A stretch of DNA of 64,000 bases, taken from positions 992,001-1,056,000 of the forward strand of contig CAJYDM010000001.1 of assembly GCA_913757435.1 (NCBI GenBank), read 5' to 3'. Position 1 is the stretch's first letter; each line of letters begins with the position of its first letter. Under the pieces are notes generated by a model. It saw nothing but the letters and a program-made list of their open reading frames with translations, ran no database searches and was not told where the DNA came from. Both the position numbers and the translations under genes were made by a program. Source of the stretch: Syntrophomonas sp. DTU019. Its GTDB lineage: Bacteria; Bacillota; Syntrophomonadia; Syntrophomonadales; Syntrophomonadaceae. Below are positions 24,783 to 32,045 of this stretch, in pieces.

Positions 24783-26201
24783 GTGCATTTGTTTCCTTTA
24801 CAGGTTGTGAACCGCCCCAATGCTGCGCTGCGCAGCAACATACACGGCATAGATCTCAAAGTGCCGGTATTAGGGGGGAAAAAGAAGCCCTTTATTTTTT
24901 TCGATAACGCCGCCAGCACCCCGCCCTTGAAAACAGTGCTCCAACAGATGGATGAATTCATGAAGTGGTATTCTGGGGTCCACCGCGGCACCGGGTACAA
25001 ATCGCTGGTATCGTCTCGGGTGTATGACCACAGCCATGATGTGATAGCTGAATTCGTCGGCGCCGATCCGGTTCTGGATACAGTGGTGCTGGTCAAGAAC
25101 ACCACCGAAGCTATCAATAAACTGTCCTATCGTCTAGGCTTAAAGCCCGGAGATATAGTCTTGACCACGGAAATGGAGCACCATTCCAATGATCTGCCCT
25201 GGCGGCAGCAGGCCCGGGTGGAGTACGTTCAGGTCGATGCCCACGGCCGACTGAATATGGAGCAGCTGCAGAACCTGTTGAAGAAGAACTATCCTCGGGT
25301 CAAACTGGTGGCAGTATGCGGAGCCTCCAATGTGACCGGACATATCAACGACGTACACCGCATCGCCGAGCTGGCTCATGGTTTTGGTGCCCGCATACTA
25401 GTGGACGGAGCCCAATTGATCCCCCATCACTGCTTCAATATGAAGCCCCATAGCCATCCCCAGCACATTGATTTTCTGGCCTTCTCCGGGCATAAAATCT
25501 TCGCGCCATACGGCTGCGGGGCCTTGATCGGGCCGCGCTGGCTGTTTGAACAGGGTGCCCCGGAATACAGCGGGGGTGGCACAGTCAATATGGTGTTTAG
25601 AGACACTGTCTACTGGGGATCACCGCCCGACCGGGATGAAGCCGGTTCACCCAATGTGCCCGGGGCCTATGCGCTGGCGGCTACCTTGCAGTATTTAAAA
25701 AGCCTGGGCATGTTGCAACTCAGCCGTAACGAGCAGCGTCTCACTTCATATTTAATGGAAGGATTGGGCCGCAACCGCGAAGTTATTCTGTATGGCAGCA
25801 CCCCCCGGGTAGGGGTGGTCACATTCAACATAAAGGGTCTGTCACATGCACTGGTCGGAGCCATACTGTGCTTCGAGGCCGGCATCGGGGTGCGTACCGG
25901 GTGTTTTTGCGCCCAGGGTTATGTAAGGCGCCTTTTAGAGGAGACGGAGAACCCTGATCACCTGCAATACTATATGAAACGGGAACTGCACAAGCTCCCG
26001 GGAATGGTGCGCGTCAGTCTGGCAGCTTATAACACCGAGCGGGAGATAGATATTTTTTTGCAGCTGGTGGAGCAAATCTGCCAGAACAAAAAGGCCTACC
26101 GGGACAGTTACCAGTGGTCTGAGCAATTGGGGACCTATGTGCCCAAAGATCTGGGAGTGGAATCCCTGTTGGAGGAGATTTACCAGCGGGTTGGTTTTTA
26201 G
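24783..26201 (+). CDS. Class-V aminotransferase, cysteine desulfurase-like
   Basis: About 472 aa PLP enzyme of the SufS/CsdA-like group. FFDNAASTPPLK near residue 40, TTEMEHHSNDLPW with the active-site histidine, SGHKIFAPYGCGAL with the cofactor lysine (~238), and GVRTGCFCAQG with a cysteine at the catalytic position (~376). SufS normally reads RTGHHCAQP, so the loop differs, with Cys-Phe replacing His-His. The C-terminus is ~50 residues longer than SufS. The start is uncertain: a GTG with AGGA close upstream, or the TTG two codons later. Function may be sulfur release from cysteine or another beta-elimination. Confidence 0.75.
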   Translation: MHLFPLQVVNRPNAALRSNIHGIDLKVPVLGGKKKPFIFFDNAASTPPLKTVLQQMDEFMKWYSGVHRGTGYKSLVSSRVYDHSHDVIAEFVGADPVLDTVVLVKNTTEAINKLSYRLGLKPGDIVLTTEMEHHSNDLPWRQQARVEYVQVDAHGRLNMEQLQNLLKKNYPRVKLVAVCGASNVTGHINDVHRIAELAHGFGARILVDGAQLIPHHCFNMKPHSHPQHIDFLAFSGHKIFAPYGCGALIGPRWLFEQGAPEYSGGGTVNMVFRDTVYWGSPPDRDEAGSPNVPGAYALAATLQYLKSLGMLQLSRNEQRLTSYLMEGLGRNREVILYGSTPRVGVVTFNIKGLSHALVGAILCFEAGIGVRTGCFCAQGYVRRLLEETENPDHLQYYMKRELHKLPGMVRVSLAAYNTEREIDIFLQLVEQICQNKKAYRDSYQWSEQLGTYVPKDLGVESLLEEIYQRVGF

Positions 26202-26224
26202 CAAGCCAGGTTTTGCGCGAGACT

Positions 26225-26341
26225 ATGCACATCGACCTGCCCACCGAGGCCGAAATATACTGCCTGGAGGGTGACCGTCATCCCCACGGCTGCCGCGAGG
26301 AGCGCTGCCGCTACTATTGGAAACACGCCCCCATGGGCTAA
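26225..26341 (+). CDS. Putative 38-residue Cys/His-rich microprotein
   Basis: Begins MHIDLPTEAEIYCLEGDRH and continues with HGCREERCRYYWKHAPMG. Three cysteines (residues 13, 23, 28) and four histidines suggest a metal-binding or redox peptide. It lies 23 bp after the desulfurase-like gene in the same direction and ends 5 bp before the convergent sspH-like stop. No strong ribosome site is seen, so expression would rely on coupling. Too short to be sure; it could be chance. Confidence 0.4.
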   Translation: MHIDLPTEAEIYCLEGDRHPHGCREERCRYYWKHAPMG

Positions 26342-26346
26342 GGCGG

Positions 26347-26520
26347 TTATTCACTCTCCATCAGATCCTGCACCGGCACCTCGGTTCTTTTGCGCTGGTG
26401 CAGCAATTCGATCTTGGCCTGGTCCCCGTAAATATCCTCGATCCAGATCGGCTCCCCCTGATACAGCACCTCTATAACCCCGAGCGAATTGAAAATATCA
26501 TGAGCCCTTTTCACATCCAT
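26347..26520 (-). CDS. sspH: H-type small acid-soluble spore protein
   Basis: 57 aa with the SspH pattern: MDVKRAHDIFNSLGVIEVLYQGEPIWIEDI, i.e. an N-terminal R-A helix, then xVxYxGxPIxIxxI, then a charged tail ending DLMESE. An AGGAGG lies 8 nt upstream of the ATG. SspH is a minor protein of the dormant spore core, made in the forespore. This is direct evidence for sporulation capacity in the organism. The gene is monocistronic and convergent with the microprotein gene. Confidence 0.85.
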   Translation of the reverse strand: MDVKRAHDIFNSLGVIEVLYQGEPIWIEDIYGDQAKIELLHQRKRTEVPVQDLMESE

Positions 26521-26873
26521 CTGACTGCCTCCTAGAATTCAAATACTACTGTTAGTTTCCCAGAATGGTCTATAGATCACGGTTATTTATTGTGTACACT
26601 AGAATTATGCTATTGTTAGTTTCCCTGCAGCAAATAAATATATGATTGCCGATTATTGGTTGATATACTAATAGCACAACTGACGGATGGCCCTAACCAT
26701 CCTACGGCCCTTTCAGAACTACCTGCTTATTGGCCTTTTGCATCAAAAAACCCCCCGGGCAAATACATATATACCAGAGGGGATGAACCATCGAAATTTA
26801 CTTAATTCATGACATAGATCCCCGGGGGAAGCCATTCAATGTTTAGGGGCGAGCCATTTAGATTTGGCCAAAA
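26521..26873. other. Non-coding stretch between sspH and a repeat cluster
   Basis: No gene. It should hold the forespore-type promoter of the minus-strand sspH-like gene, which I could not identify with confidence. An imperfect C/G-rich inverted repeat (CCCCCCGGG near 26751, CCCCGGGGG near 26821) flanks an AT-rich centre. The palindromic repeat cluster begins at 26874. Confidence 0.4.
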
Positions 26874-26906
26874 AATGACTCAGTTAATACGTCCCCGCGT
26901 GTCATC
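26874..26906. repeat. Palindromic repeat copy 6 (diverged)
   Basis: AATGACTCA / CGTGTCATC arms around GTTAATACGTCCCCG. The left arm has a mismatch relative to the consensus AATGACACA. Six bases separate it from the next, compound copy. Confidence 0.8.
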
Positions 26907-26912
26907 ATCAAA

Positions 26913-26969
26913 AATGACACAGATAAAGCGTCCCTGTGTGTCACAGATAAAGCGTCCCTGTGTGACATT
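26913..26969. repeat. Palindromic repeat copy 7, compound, overlapping the decarboxylase 3' end
   Basis: AATGACACAG, then two tandem copies of CACAGATAAAGCGTCCCTGTGTG at a 25-bp period (26918- and 26943-), then ACATTC. On the minus strand it reads GAATGTCACACAGGGACG directly after the last family-like codons of the decarboxylase. In other gene-end copies the same position reads AATGACAC and supplies the stop. Here that TGA is changed to TGT and the gene runs on into the repeat. Confidence 0.85.
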
Positions 26970-28419
26970 CGGAGCCGAGGACGCGGATGCAGTTGACCTG
27001 GGGGTCGGCGGTGCCTTGCAGGGTGCAGCCCTGTGCTTTGAGGAAATTTATATAATCGATCAGATCAGAAGTGATGCGTTCACCCGGAAGTATCACTGGT
27101 ATGCCGGGCGGGTACGCCATCAGCATCTCGGCGGCGATCTCCCCGGCAGCGGACTTCAAGGATATCGATTTAGTGGGGCTGTAAAAAGCATCCCGGGGAG
27201 ATACGATCATCTCCGGCGAGGGCGGTATTTCGAAATAGAACGGGGTGTTTTTATGCTGTGTTTCAGCGGCCAGTTGCGACAGGGCACCGACCAATTGCTG
27301 TAACTGGGCTTCATCGTCCCCGATAGTGATTATGGCCAGTATATTGTGCAGATCCGACATCTCCACCTGTATATTAAAGCGCTGGCGCAAGATTTCTTCC
27401 ACCTGATAACCGATCAGCCCCAGACCGGCAACATGGATGCCCAATTTAGTCTCGTCAAAACCATAGCAGCCCGGTCTGCCTGGCATATCCGGCCCAAAGG
27501 CGTATAGCCCCGGAATGCGGTTTATCTCCTCACGGGCCCACCTGGCCAGGCGCAGAGTCTTGCTGAGCAGTTTGCGGCCGTTGAGGGCCATCTGTCGGCG
27601 GGCCAAATCCAGGGAGGTCATCAGCAGATAGGAAGCGCTGGAGGTATAGGTCAATTCCAGCACCTTTTTCACCCGTTCCACTGCAATTAAATTACTCTGG
27701 TACAGCAGTACTGAGGACTGGGTCAACGAACCCGAAGTCTTATGCATGCTGGCCGCGCTCATATCGGCTCCGGCTTCCATGGCGGTGGTCGGGAAACCGG
27801 GATGGAAATAGGCATGGGCTCCATGAGCCTCATCCACCAAAACCGCCATATCGTAGCTGTGAGCCAGGTTCACAATAGCCTTCAGATCAGCGACGATCCC
27901 GTAATAACTGGGATTAATCACCAATACCGCCCGGGCATGGGGATGAGCCTTGATAACTGCTTCCAAATCAGATAGGGTGACCGCGGTGGCTATGCCCAGG
28001 TTGCGGTCGCATTGAGGCTGCACGTAAACCGGCAGGGCACCGCTGAGGATGACGCCGCCGAAGGTGGATTTGTGCGCGTTGCGGGGAATGATGATCTCAC
28101 TTCCCGGTTCACAGGCCGACATGATCATGGCCTGCACCCCGGAAGTGGTGCCGTTGACCAAAAAATAGGCGCGCCAGGCGTGAAAAGCCCTGGCCATGAG
28201 GATCTGCGCTTCCCGGATCACCCCTTGAGGGTTGCCGATGAAATCCAGGTCTTTCATGCCGTTGACATCCATCTTTAAGATCAATTCTCCAACCATGTCC
28301 GCCAGTTCTGGAAGTCCGCGGCCCTGCTTGTGGCCGGGCACATGGAACGGGACTACCCCATCATTTACGTATCGCAACACCGCCTCATAGAGAGGGGCAG
28401 AACATTGTTCATTTGGCAA
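26941..28419 (-). CDS. Orn/Lys/Arg decarboxylase-fold PLP enzyme (SpeA-like)
   Basis: 492 aa. Aspartate-aminotransferase-fold decarboxylase of the Gram-positive SpeA/YaaO type: VPFHVPGHKQGRG near residues 23-35, GDLIP-like region replaced by MDVNGMKDLD, VNGTTSGVQAMI, VDEAHGAH with the PLP-ring Asp, and the cofactor lysine in SMHKTSGSLTQSS (~227). The substrate (arginine, lysine or ornithine) cannot be chosen. The last eight residues, CHTGTLYL, are encoded by a palindromic repeat that also supplies the stop codon, so the natural C-terminus was probably at ...LGSE. Transcribed alone. Confidence 0.85.
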   Translation of the reverse strand: MPNEQCSAPLYEAVLRYVNDGVVPFHVPGHKQGRGLPELADMVGELILKMDVNGMKDLDFIGNPQGVIREAQILMARAFHAWRAYFLVNGTTSGVQAMIMSACEPGSEIIIPRNAHKSTFGGVILSGALPVYVQPQCDRNLGIATAVTLSDLEAVIKAHPHARAVLVINPSYYGIVADLKAIVNLAHSYDMAVLVDEAHGAHAYFHPGFPTTAMEAGADMSAASMHKTSGSLTQSSVLLYQSNLIAVERVKKVLELTYTSSASYLLMTSLDLARRQMALNGRKLLSKTLRLARWAREEINRIPGLYAFGPDMPGRPGCYGFDETKLGIHVAGLGLIGYQVEEILRQRFNIQVEMSDLHNILAIITIGDDEAQLQQLVGALSQLAAETQHKNTPFYFEIPPSPEMIVSPRDAFYSPTKSISLKSAAGEIAAEMLMAYPPGIPVILPGERITSDLIDYINFLKAQGCTLQGTADPQVNCIRVLGSECHTGTLYL

Positions 28420-28512
28420 ATCATGATACCCTCACTTTAATCATCTGTTTATCAACCGATGCTATTTAATGGATAGCCCACACATACTCCTACCATATGC
28501 AGGACAGGTAAA

Positions 28513-28592
28513 GGTTGGTGCCAACGCCAGGTATATGAATTGCGCTGCCGGGGGTAAGATGGCGGCATTATGCCGAGCCCTGGCACCCAACC
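28513..28592. repeat. Long-range inverted repeat, possible structured RNA
   Basis: GGTTGGTGCCA (28513-28523) pairs with TGGCACCCAACC (28581-28592) with one bulged base. The 57-base interior contains GCC/GGC complementary segments that could form internal hairpins. Neither strand has a T-tract immediately after it, so a simple terminator is unlikely. Confidence 0.5.
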
Positions 28593-28712
28593 TCAGTATT
28601 TTGTATTAATCGATCGGATCGAGTGGTAGGTGATTTTGACTGATGACTGAACCTGCGCTCGGGCATCAAGCCTGCTTAGAACCCAGTTGTGATGGAATTT
28701 GGTATGATTTCG

Positions 28713-28755
28713 AGCTGGATACAATAGGATGGTAACAGACTCCATCTATCCAGCT
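28713..28755. repeat. Two-stem hairpin
   Basis: AGCTGGATA (28713-28721) pairs perfectly with TATCCAGCT (28747-28755). Inside, GATGG (28728-28732) pairs with CCATC (28742-28746). Total 14 bp with an asymmetric internal loop. No T-tract. It looks tRNA-arm-like at first sight but lacks any tRNA conserved bases. Confidence 0.55.
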
Positions 28756-28913
28756 GAGCCATTGCGATTGAGTATCATAGTATAAGCAGTGGGTGGCCAT
28801 TGATGTTCCTTCCCTGCCTGCAGCGATTGTACGCAAAAGGATATTTTAATGTGAAGCTAAATTGGTATGACCAGGCCAGGTTCTTCCTGGTAGATGCTTT
28901 GAGGAGAAACCGC

Positions 28914-29333
28914 ATGATGGTTATCTGGATTGCCATATTCGGCATGATCTGCTGGGGTATTGCGCCGATTTTCGCCAAGGTTGGCCTGCGCGGGGTCAAT
29001 CCAGCCGCGGCCCTTATCGTCCGTACCATGTTTGCGGCCATAATCGTGACCACCTGGGTGGCCATGAGCGGTTCATTCGGGGAACTTTTAAAAGGCTTCA
29101 CCTGGCAGGTCGGATTGCTGCTGGGTATGGAGGCCGTACTGGCTACAGTGATAGGCGATCTGGCCTATTACACCGCCATCAAATACGGGGATGTCAGCGT
29201 GGTCTCACTGATCATGGCCAGCGCCCCCCTGGTCACCGTAATCTGCGCGGTGCTGCTATTAGGAGAAAGCATCACCATTTGGAAAGTCTTAGGAGCCTGT
29301 TACGTAATGCTGGGTATCCTCTTATTGCTATAG
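28914..29333 (+). CDS. Half-size EamA-family (DMT) membrane protein
   Basis: 139 aa with about five hydrophobic segments, i.e. one EamA repeat instead of the usual two. It starts MMVIWIAIFGMICWGIAPIFAKVGL and ends with the EamA motif SLIMASAPLVTVICAVLLLGESITIWKVLGACYVMLGI. Single-domain members are thought to act as homo- or heterodimers moving small metabolites or cations across the membrane. GAGGAG lies 7 nt before the chosen ATG. Upstream in-frame codons from 28800 give unrelated, polar sequence. The substrate is unknown. Confidence 0.85.
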   Translation: MMVIWIAIFGMICWGIAPIFAKVGLRGVNPAAALIVRTMFAAIIVTTWVAMSGSFGELLKGFTWQVGLLLGMEAVLATVIGDLAYYTAIKYGDVSVVSLIMASAPLVTVICAVLLLGESITIWKVLGACYVMLGILLLL

Positions 29334-29338
29334 CCCTG

Positions 29339-29377
29339 TGTGACCGGGTGTGACACATCCCGTCATACCCCGTCACA
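29339..29377. repeat. GTCAC-rich imperfect palindrome after the EamA gene
   Basis: TGTGACCGGG at the left is complementary, with one mismatch, to CCCCGTCACA at the right. It begins 6 bp after the stop codon. Further GTCACA/TGTCAC words follow up to about 29450. This is a different sequence from the 33-bp family but has the same flavour (TGTGAC ends, G-rich core), so it may be a second repeat type at a gene end. Confidence 0.5.
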
Positions 29378-29636
29378 AACCCGTTGAAACTTCCTTGTCT
29401 GCTTTAGCTTATTAAGGCAAACTGTCACATCCCCTGTCACATTATTACGGCATCATATCACTGTCGTCTTTCTCCGGAATCATGTCAACCAGAGAACTTG
29501 GAGGGTAATGGTCAACTGTATGCCTATGCAGGAGATGCCTGAACTCGAGTAGAAGAAGGCGCAGGTGACCAGGCAACCATTTTGGCTGAGGCTATGCTAC
29601 CATATAGAAAAGAATGGTTGTACGGGATGAGTTTAC

Positions 29637-30389
29637 ATGACTTGGATGTATTACACCATAGTTGCGATACTCGGTCTGATCTTTGGCTCTTTTGCCAATG
29701 TGGTGATTCACCGCCTTCCCAGAGGGGAGTCGGTGGTTTTTCCTGCCTCTCACTGCCCGTCCTGCGGACAAATTCTCTCGACTGGGGACTTGATCCCGGT
29801 AATTAGCTACCTTTTGCTGCGGGGCCACTGCCGCTATTGCGCAGCCGAAATAAGCCCGCGCTATCCTCTGGTGGAAGCTCTGATGGCCTTATTGTTCTTA
29901 CTGGTCTTTCTGCAGTGGAGATTGTCACTCACCACCCTAACCGGAATGGCCTTGAGTTTCGCACTGCTTTGCGCCGCCTTAATTGATGTGGACTGCGGCC
30001 TTATTCCCAACCGCCTGACCATGCCGGCCTTGGGCGCCGCTCTCATCCTGGCCACTCTATCCGGGAGTTTGCTATCAGCGCTCTTAGGGGGACTGGTTCT
30101 GGGTGGCCTTTTTCTTGCCTTAGCCCTTTTGTCCAACGGGGGCTTAGGCGGGGGTGATATCAAGCTGGCTGCAGTTATCGGGGCCTTTTGCGGCTGGCCG
30201 GGGGCATTGACAGCCTTGGTCTTGGTTTCTTTGATTGGAGGGGTTTATGCCCTTTACCTGTTGATATTCAAAGGGGCAGGCCGCAAGACTGCAGTGCGTT
30301 TTGGTCCCATACTGGCCCTGGGGGCTTTTTTGGCCTTTAATTACGGAGCACAGTGGGCGGCATGGTATTTTTCCTGGTTAAGTCGCTGA
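29637..30389 (+). CDS. Prepilin leader peptidase / N-methyltransferase
   Basis: 250-aa membrane aspartic protease that cleaves and methylates type IV prepilins and competence pseudopilins. It has the N-terminal GSFANVVIHRLPRGES motif, a zinc site of two CxxC pairs (CPSC at 40-43, CRYC at 65-68), and catalytic aspartates in LIDVDCGLIPN (~117) and GLGGGDIKL (~174). About seven to eight transmembrane segments. No pilin or secretion ATPase genes are in the window, so its substrates are elsewhere. The ribosome site before the ATG is weak. Confidence 0.92.
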   Translation: MTWMYYTIVAILGLIFGSFANVVIHRLPRGESVVFPASHCPSCGQILSTGDLIPVISYLLLRGHCRYCAAEISPRYPLVEALMALLFLLVFLQWRLSLTTLTGMALSFALLCAALIDVDCGLIPNRLTMPALGAALILATLSGSLLSALLGGLVLGGLFLALALLSNGGLGGGDIKLAAVIGAFCGWPGALTALVLVSLIGGVYALYLLIFKGAGRKTAVRFGPILALGAFLAFNYGAQWAAWYFSWLSR

Positions 30390-30565
30390 TAATAGCTGAC
30401 CTCCCAGGGGAGAGTCAAGTAAAAGGTTTGCATAAGGTTAACCTCCAGACGGGCTACAAAGTGAAATTAATTAAACTGAAGATTCAGTCTAGTTTTAACG
30501 AAATATGTATATGAAAGCCTGGCGATAATGGCTTAGTGACCATGAAGGTCCGGAGGTGGATATCG

Positions 30566-30904
30566 ATGCTGATAAATAAGGATACCAATCAGTGCTTATG
30601 CAGTCATATCTTGCACGCTAACACCTTCTGGAAGCGCCTTTGCGGCCTCTTGCCATATAAGTCATTGCCAGAGGGCGTGGGCATGCTGATCACCCCGTGC
30701 AAGAGTGTGCATACCTTTTTTATGCGCTTCCCAATTGATGTGGTTTATCTAGACCGGGAGATGCGGGTGGTTGCTCTATATGAGAATGTGCCTAAAGGTA
30801 AAACCCTGCCTTATCATAAAACGGCCTATTCTGTATTGGAACTCCCGGCCGGTACTATAAATGTCACTGGGACTGAAGCGGGACACCTAATCAAGCTTTA
30901 TTAA
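30566..30904 (+). CDS. DUF192 family protein
   Basis: 112 aa. Contains the DUF192 core: FWKRLCGLLPYKSLPEGVGMLI, CKSVHTFFMRFPIDVVYLD and ENVPKGKTLP...YSVLELPAGT. Homologues occur in many bacteria and archaea, often beside type IV pilus or secretion genes, consistent with the prepilin peptidase gene 176 bp upstream. GGAGG lies 9 nt before the chosen ATG; longer starts at 30536 or 30542 are possible. The biochemical role is not established. Confidence 0.85.
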   Translation: MLINKDTNQCLCSHILHANTFWKRLCGLLPYKSLPEGVGMLITPCKSVHTFFMRFPIDVVYLDREMRVVALYENVPKGKTLPYHKTAYSVLELPAGTINVTGTEAGHLIKLY

Positions 30905-31077
30905 TTCGTTTACTATATACAATGATAAACAATGGCTAAATGGGGAAGAGTACCCCAGTGCATTTTTATATTGAGGCTTCTTAAAAGAAGTATGTGGTTC
31001 TACTTTGACCTAGTAATAATCCATTATTGTTTCGAGCAAACCAGCCTATGGTTCAATATTTGGACCAGGAGCAACAT

Positions 31078-32010
31078 ATGATTTTTCGTAAGAATTTTGA
31101 ATTTATTCTATTAATTATCTTTGTATGTATATGGGGCTTTTATACATATTTTAAAGGGTTGCCCATTAACATGCCCAATAAAGCCAGTTTTTTATCAATT
31201 TGGCTGCACTATGTCCATCCTTTAGCAGTTGCAGTAATAGTACAAATTGTATATGTATTAGTTTTTAAGAAAAAGGCTATTAACTCATGGATTCCATATT
31301 TTTATATACCGTATATTTTGGTGGTGGTATTTCTGCACTTCAATTTTAAAGCATGGACACCCCTCATCAACCCTATATCGTATGATGCGATGTATTTTCA
31401 TATAGACAATTTTCTATTTCCATTGAAACAAGTTTTTATTTGTGCTGCTGACTTTATCACCTGGGGAGGAAAAGTCAACTTAAGTTCGTTTTATAATCAA
31501 ATGTTCGTCTTAATGTTTTTCTTGTCATTCACCTTTCACCTCATTTATGATAACTTAAATAATTTTAGAAAAATTGTAATTGGGGTATGCCTTATATTAT
31601 TAGTAGGAGGCGTGTCATACTGGATATGCCCAGCTGTCGGCCCATTTATATTTGATACAAGCACTACGGTATTTACTCCTATTCAACAAGGAATGTACTC
31701 TCACTACTTAATTGTATCTCAACAACATTATATCCCGGATGGATACTTCACAGCAGCCCCTGCTGCTATGCCCAGCCTTCATATAGCACACAGCTTCTTT
31801 CTAATGATAATGGCTTTGCGAAAAATAAGACCTTTAGGTTATTTCTATATTGCCGTGTTTTTGGGAATCTTGTTTATTTCCGTAGCCTCAAAATGGCATT
31901 ATCTTATTGATATTCCATTTGGGCTTTTGATAAGTGTAGGCACAATTTGGATTGTAGACAGGATTTATAGCAACGAAATAACATTTAAGGGGAATTATTG
32001 CACACCATGA
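31078..32010 (+). CDS. PAP2-type membrane phosphatase/phosphotransferase
   Basis: 310 aa with many hydrophobic segments. The C-terminal third has the acid-phosphatase superfamily motifs PSLHIAHSFF (near 236-245) and SVASKWHYLIDIPFG (near 272-286), with the catalytic histidines. The N-terminal extension resembles inositolphosphorylceramide synthase-like members. It probably acts on a lipid phosphate or polyprenyl-linked donor at the membrane. AGGAG lies 6 nt before the ATG. The coding sequence is distinctly richer in A+T than the corrinoid and beta-oxidation genes, suggesting acquisition by transfer. It begins the 31-37 kb surface locus. Confidence 0.8.
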   Translation: MIFRKNFEFILLIIFVCIWGFYTYFKGLPINMPNKASFLSIWLHYVHPLAVAVIVQIVYVLVFKKKAINSWIPYFYIPYILVVVFLHFNFKAWTPLINPISYDAMYFHIDNFLFPLKQVFICAADFITWGGKVNLSSFYNQMFVLMFFLSFTFHLIYDNLNNFRKIVIGVCLILLVGGVSYWICPAVGPFIFDTSTTVFTPIQQGMYSHYLIVSQQHYIPDGYFTAAPAAMPSLHIAHSFFLMIMALRKIRPLGYFYIAVFLGILFISVASKWHYLIDIPFGLLISVGTIWIVDRIYSNEITFKGNYCTP

Positions 32011-32045
32011 TAAGTTGGAATACGAGGGAGACAATATATTAGCTA

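Larger units (their letters stand above)
28420..28913. other. Non-coding stretch with two structured inverted repeats
   Basis: Nearly 500 bp between divergent genes (decarboxylase and EamA-like). No gene was recognised; an ORF that extends the EamA gene upstream lacks family features. Two inverted repeats (28513-28592 and 28713-28755) are listed separately. Promoters for both flanking genes must lie here but are not evident by eye. Confidence 0.5.

Noticed and set aside
26918-26966. Possible CRISPR repeats
   Set aside because: Only two units of ~23 bp with a 2-bp spacer, and they are part of the palindromic repeat family; no cas genes.
28713-28755. tRNA-like arm structure
   Set aside because: No acceptor/T-arm consensus (GGTTCGA), no CCA, wrong arm spacing; simple two-stem hairpin.
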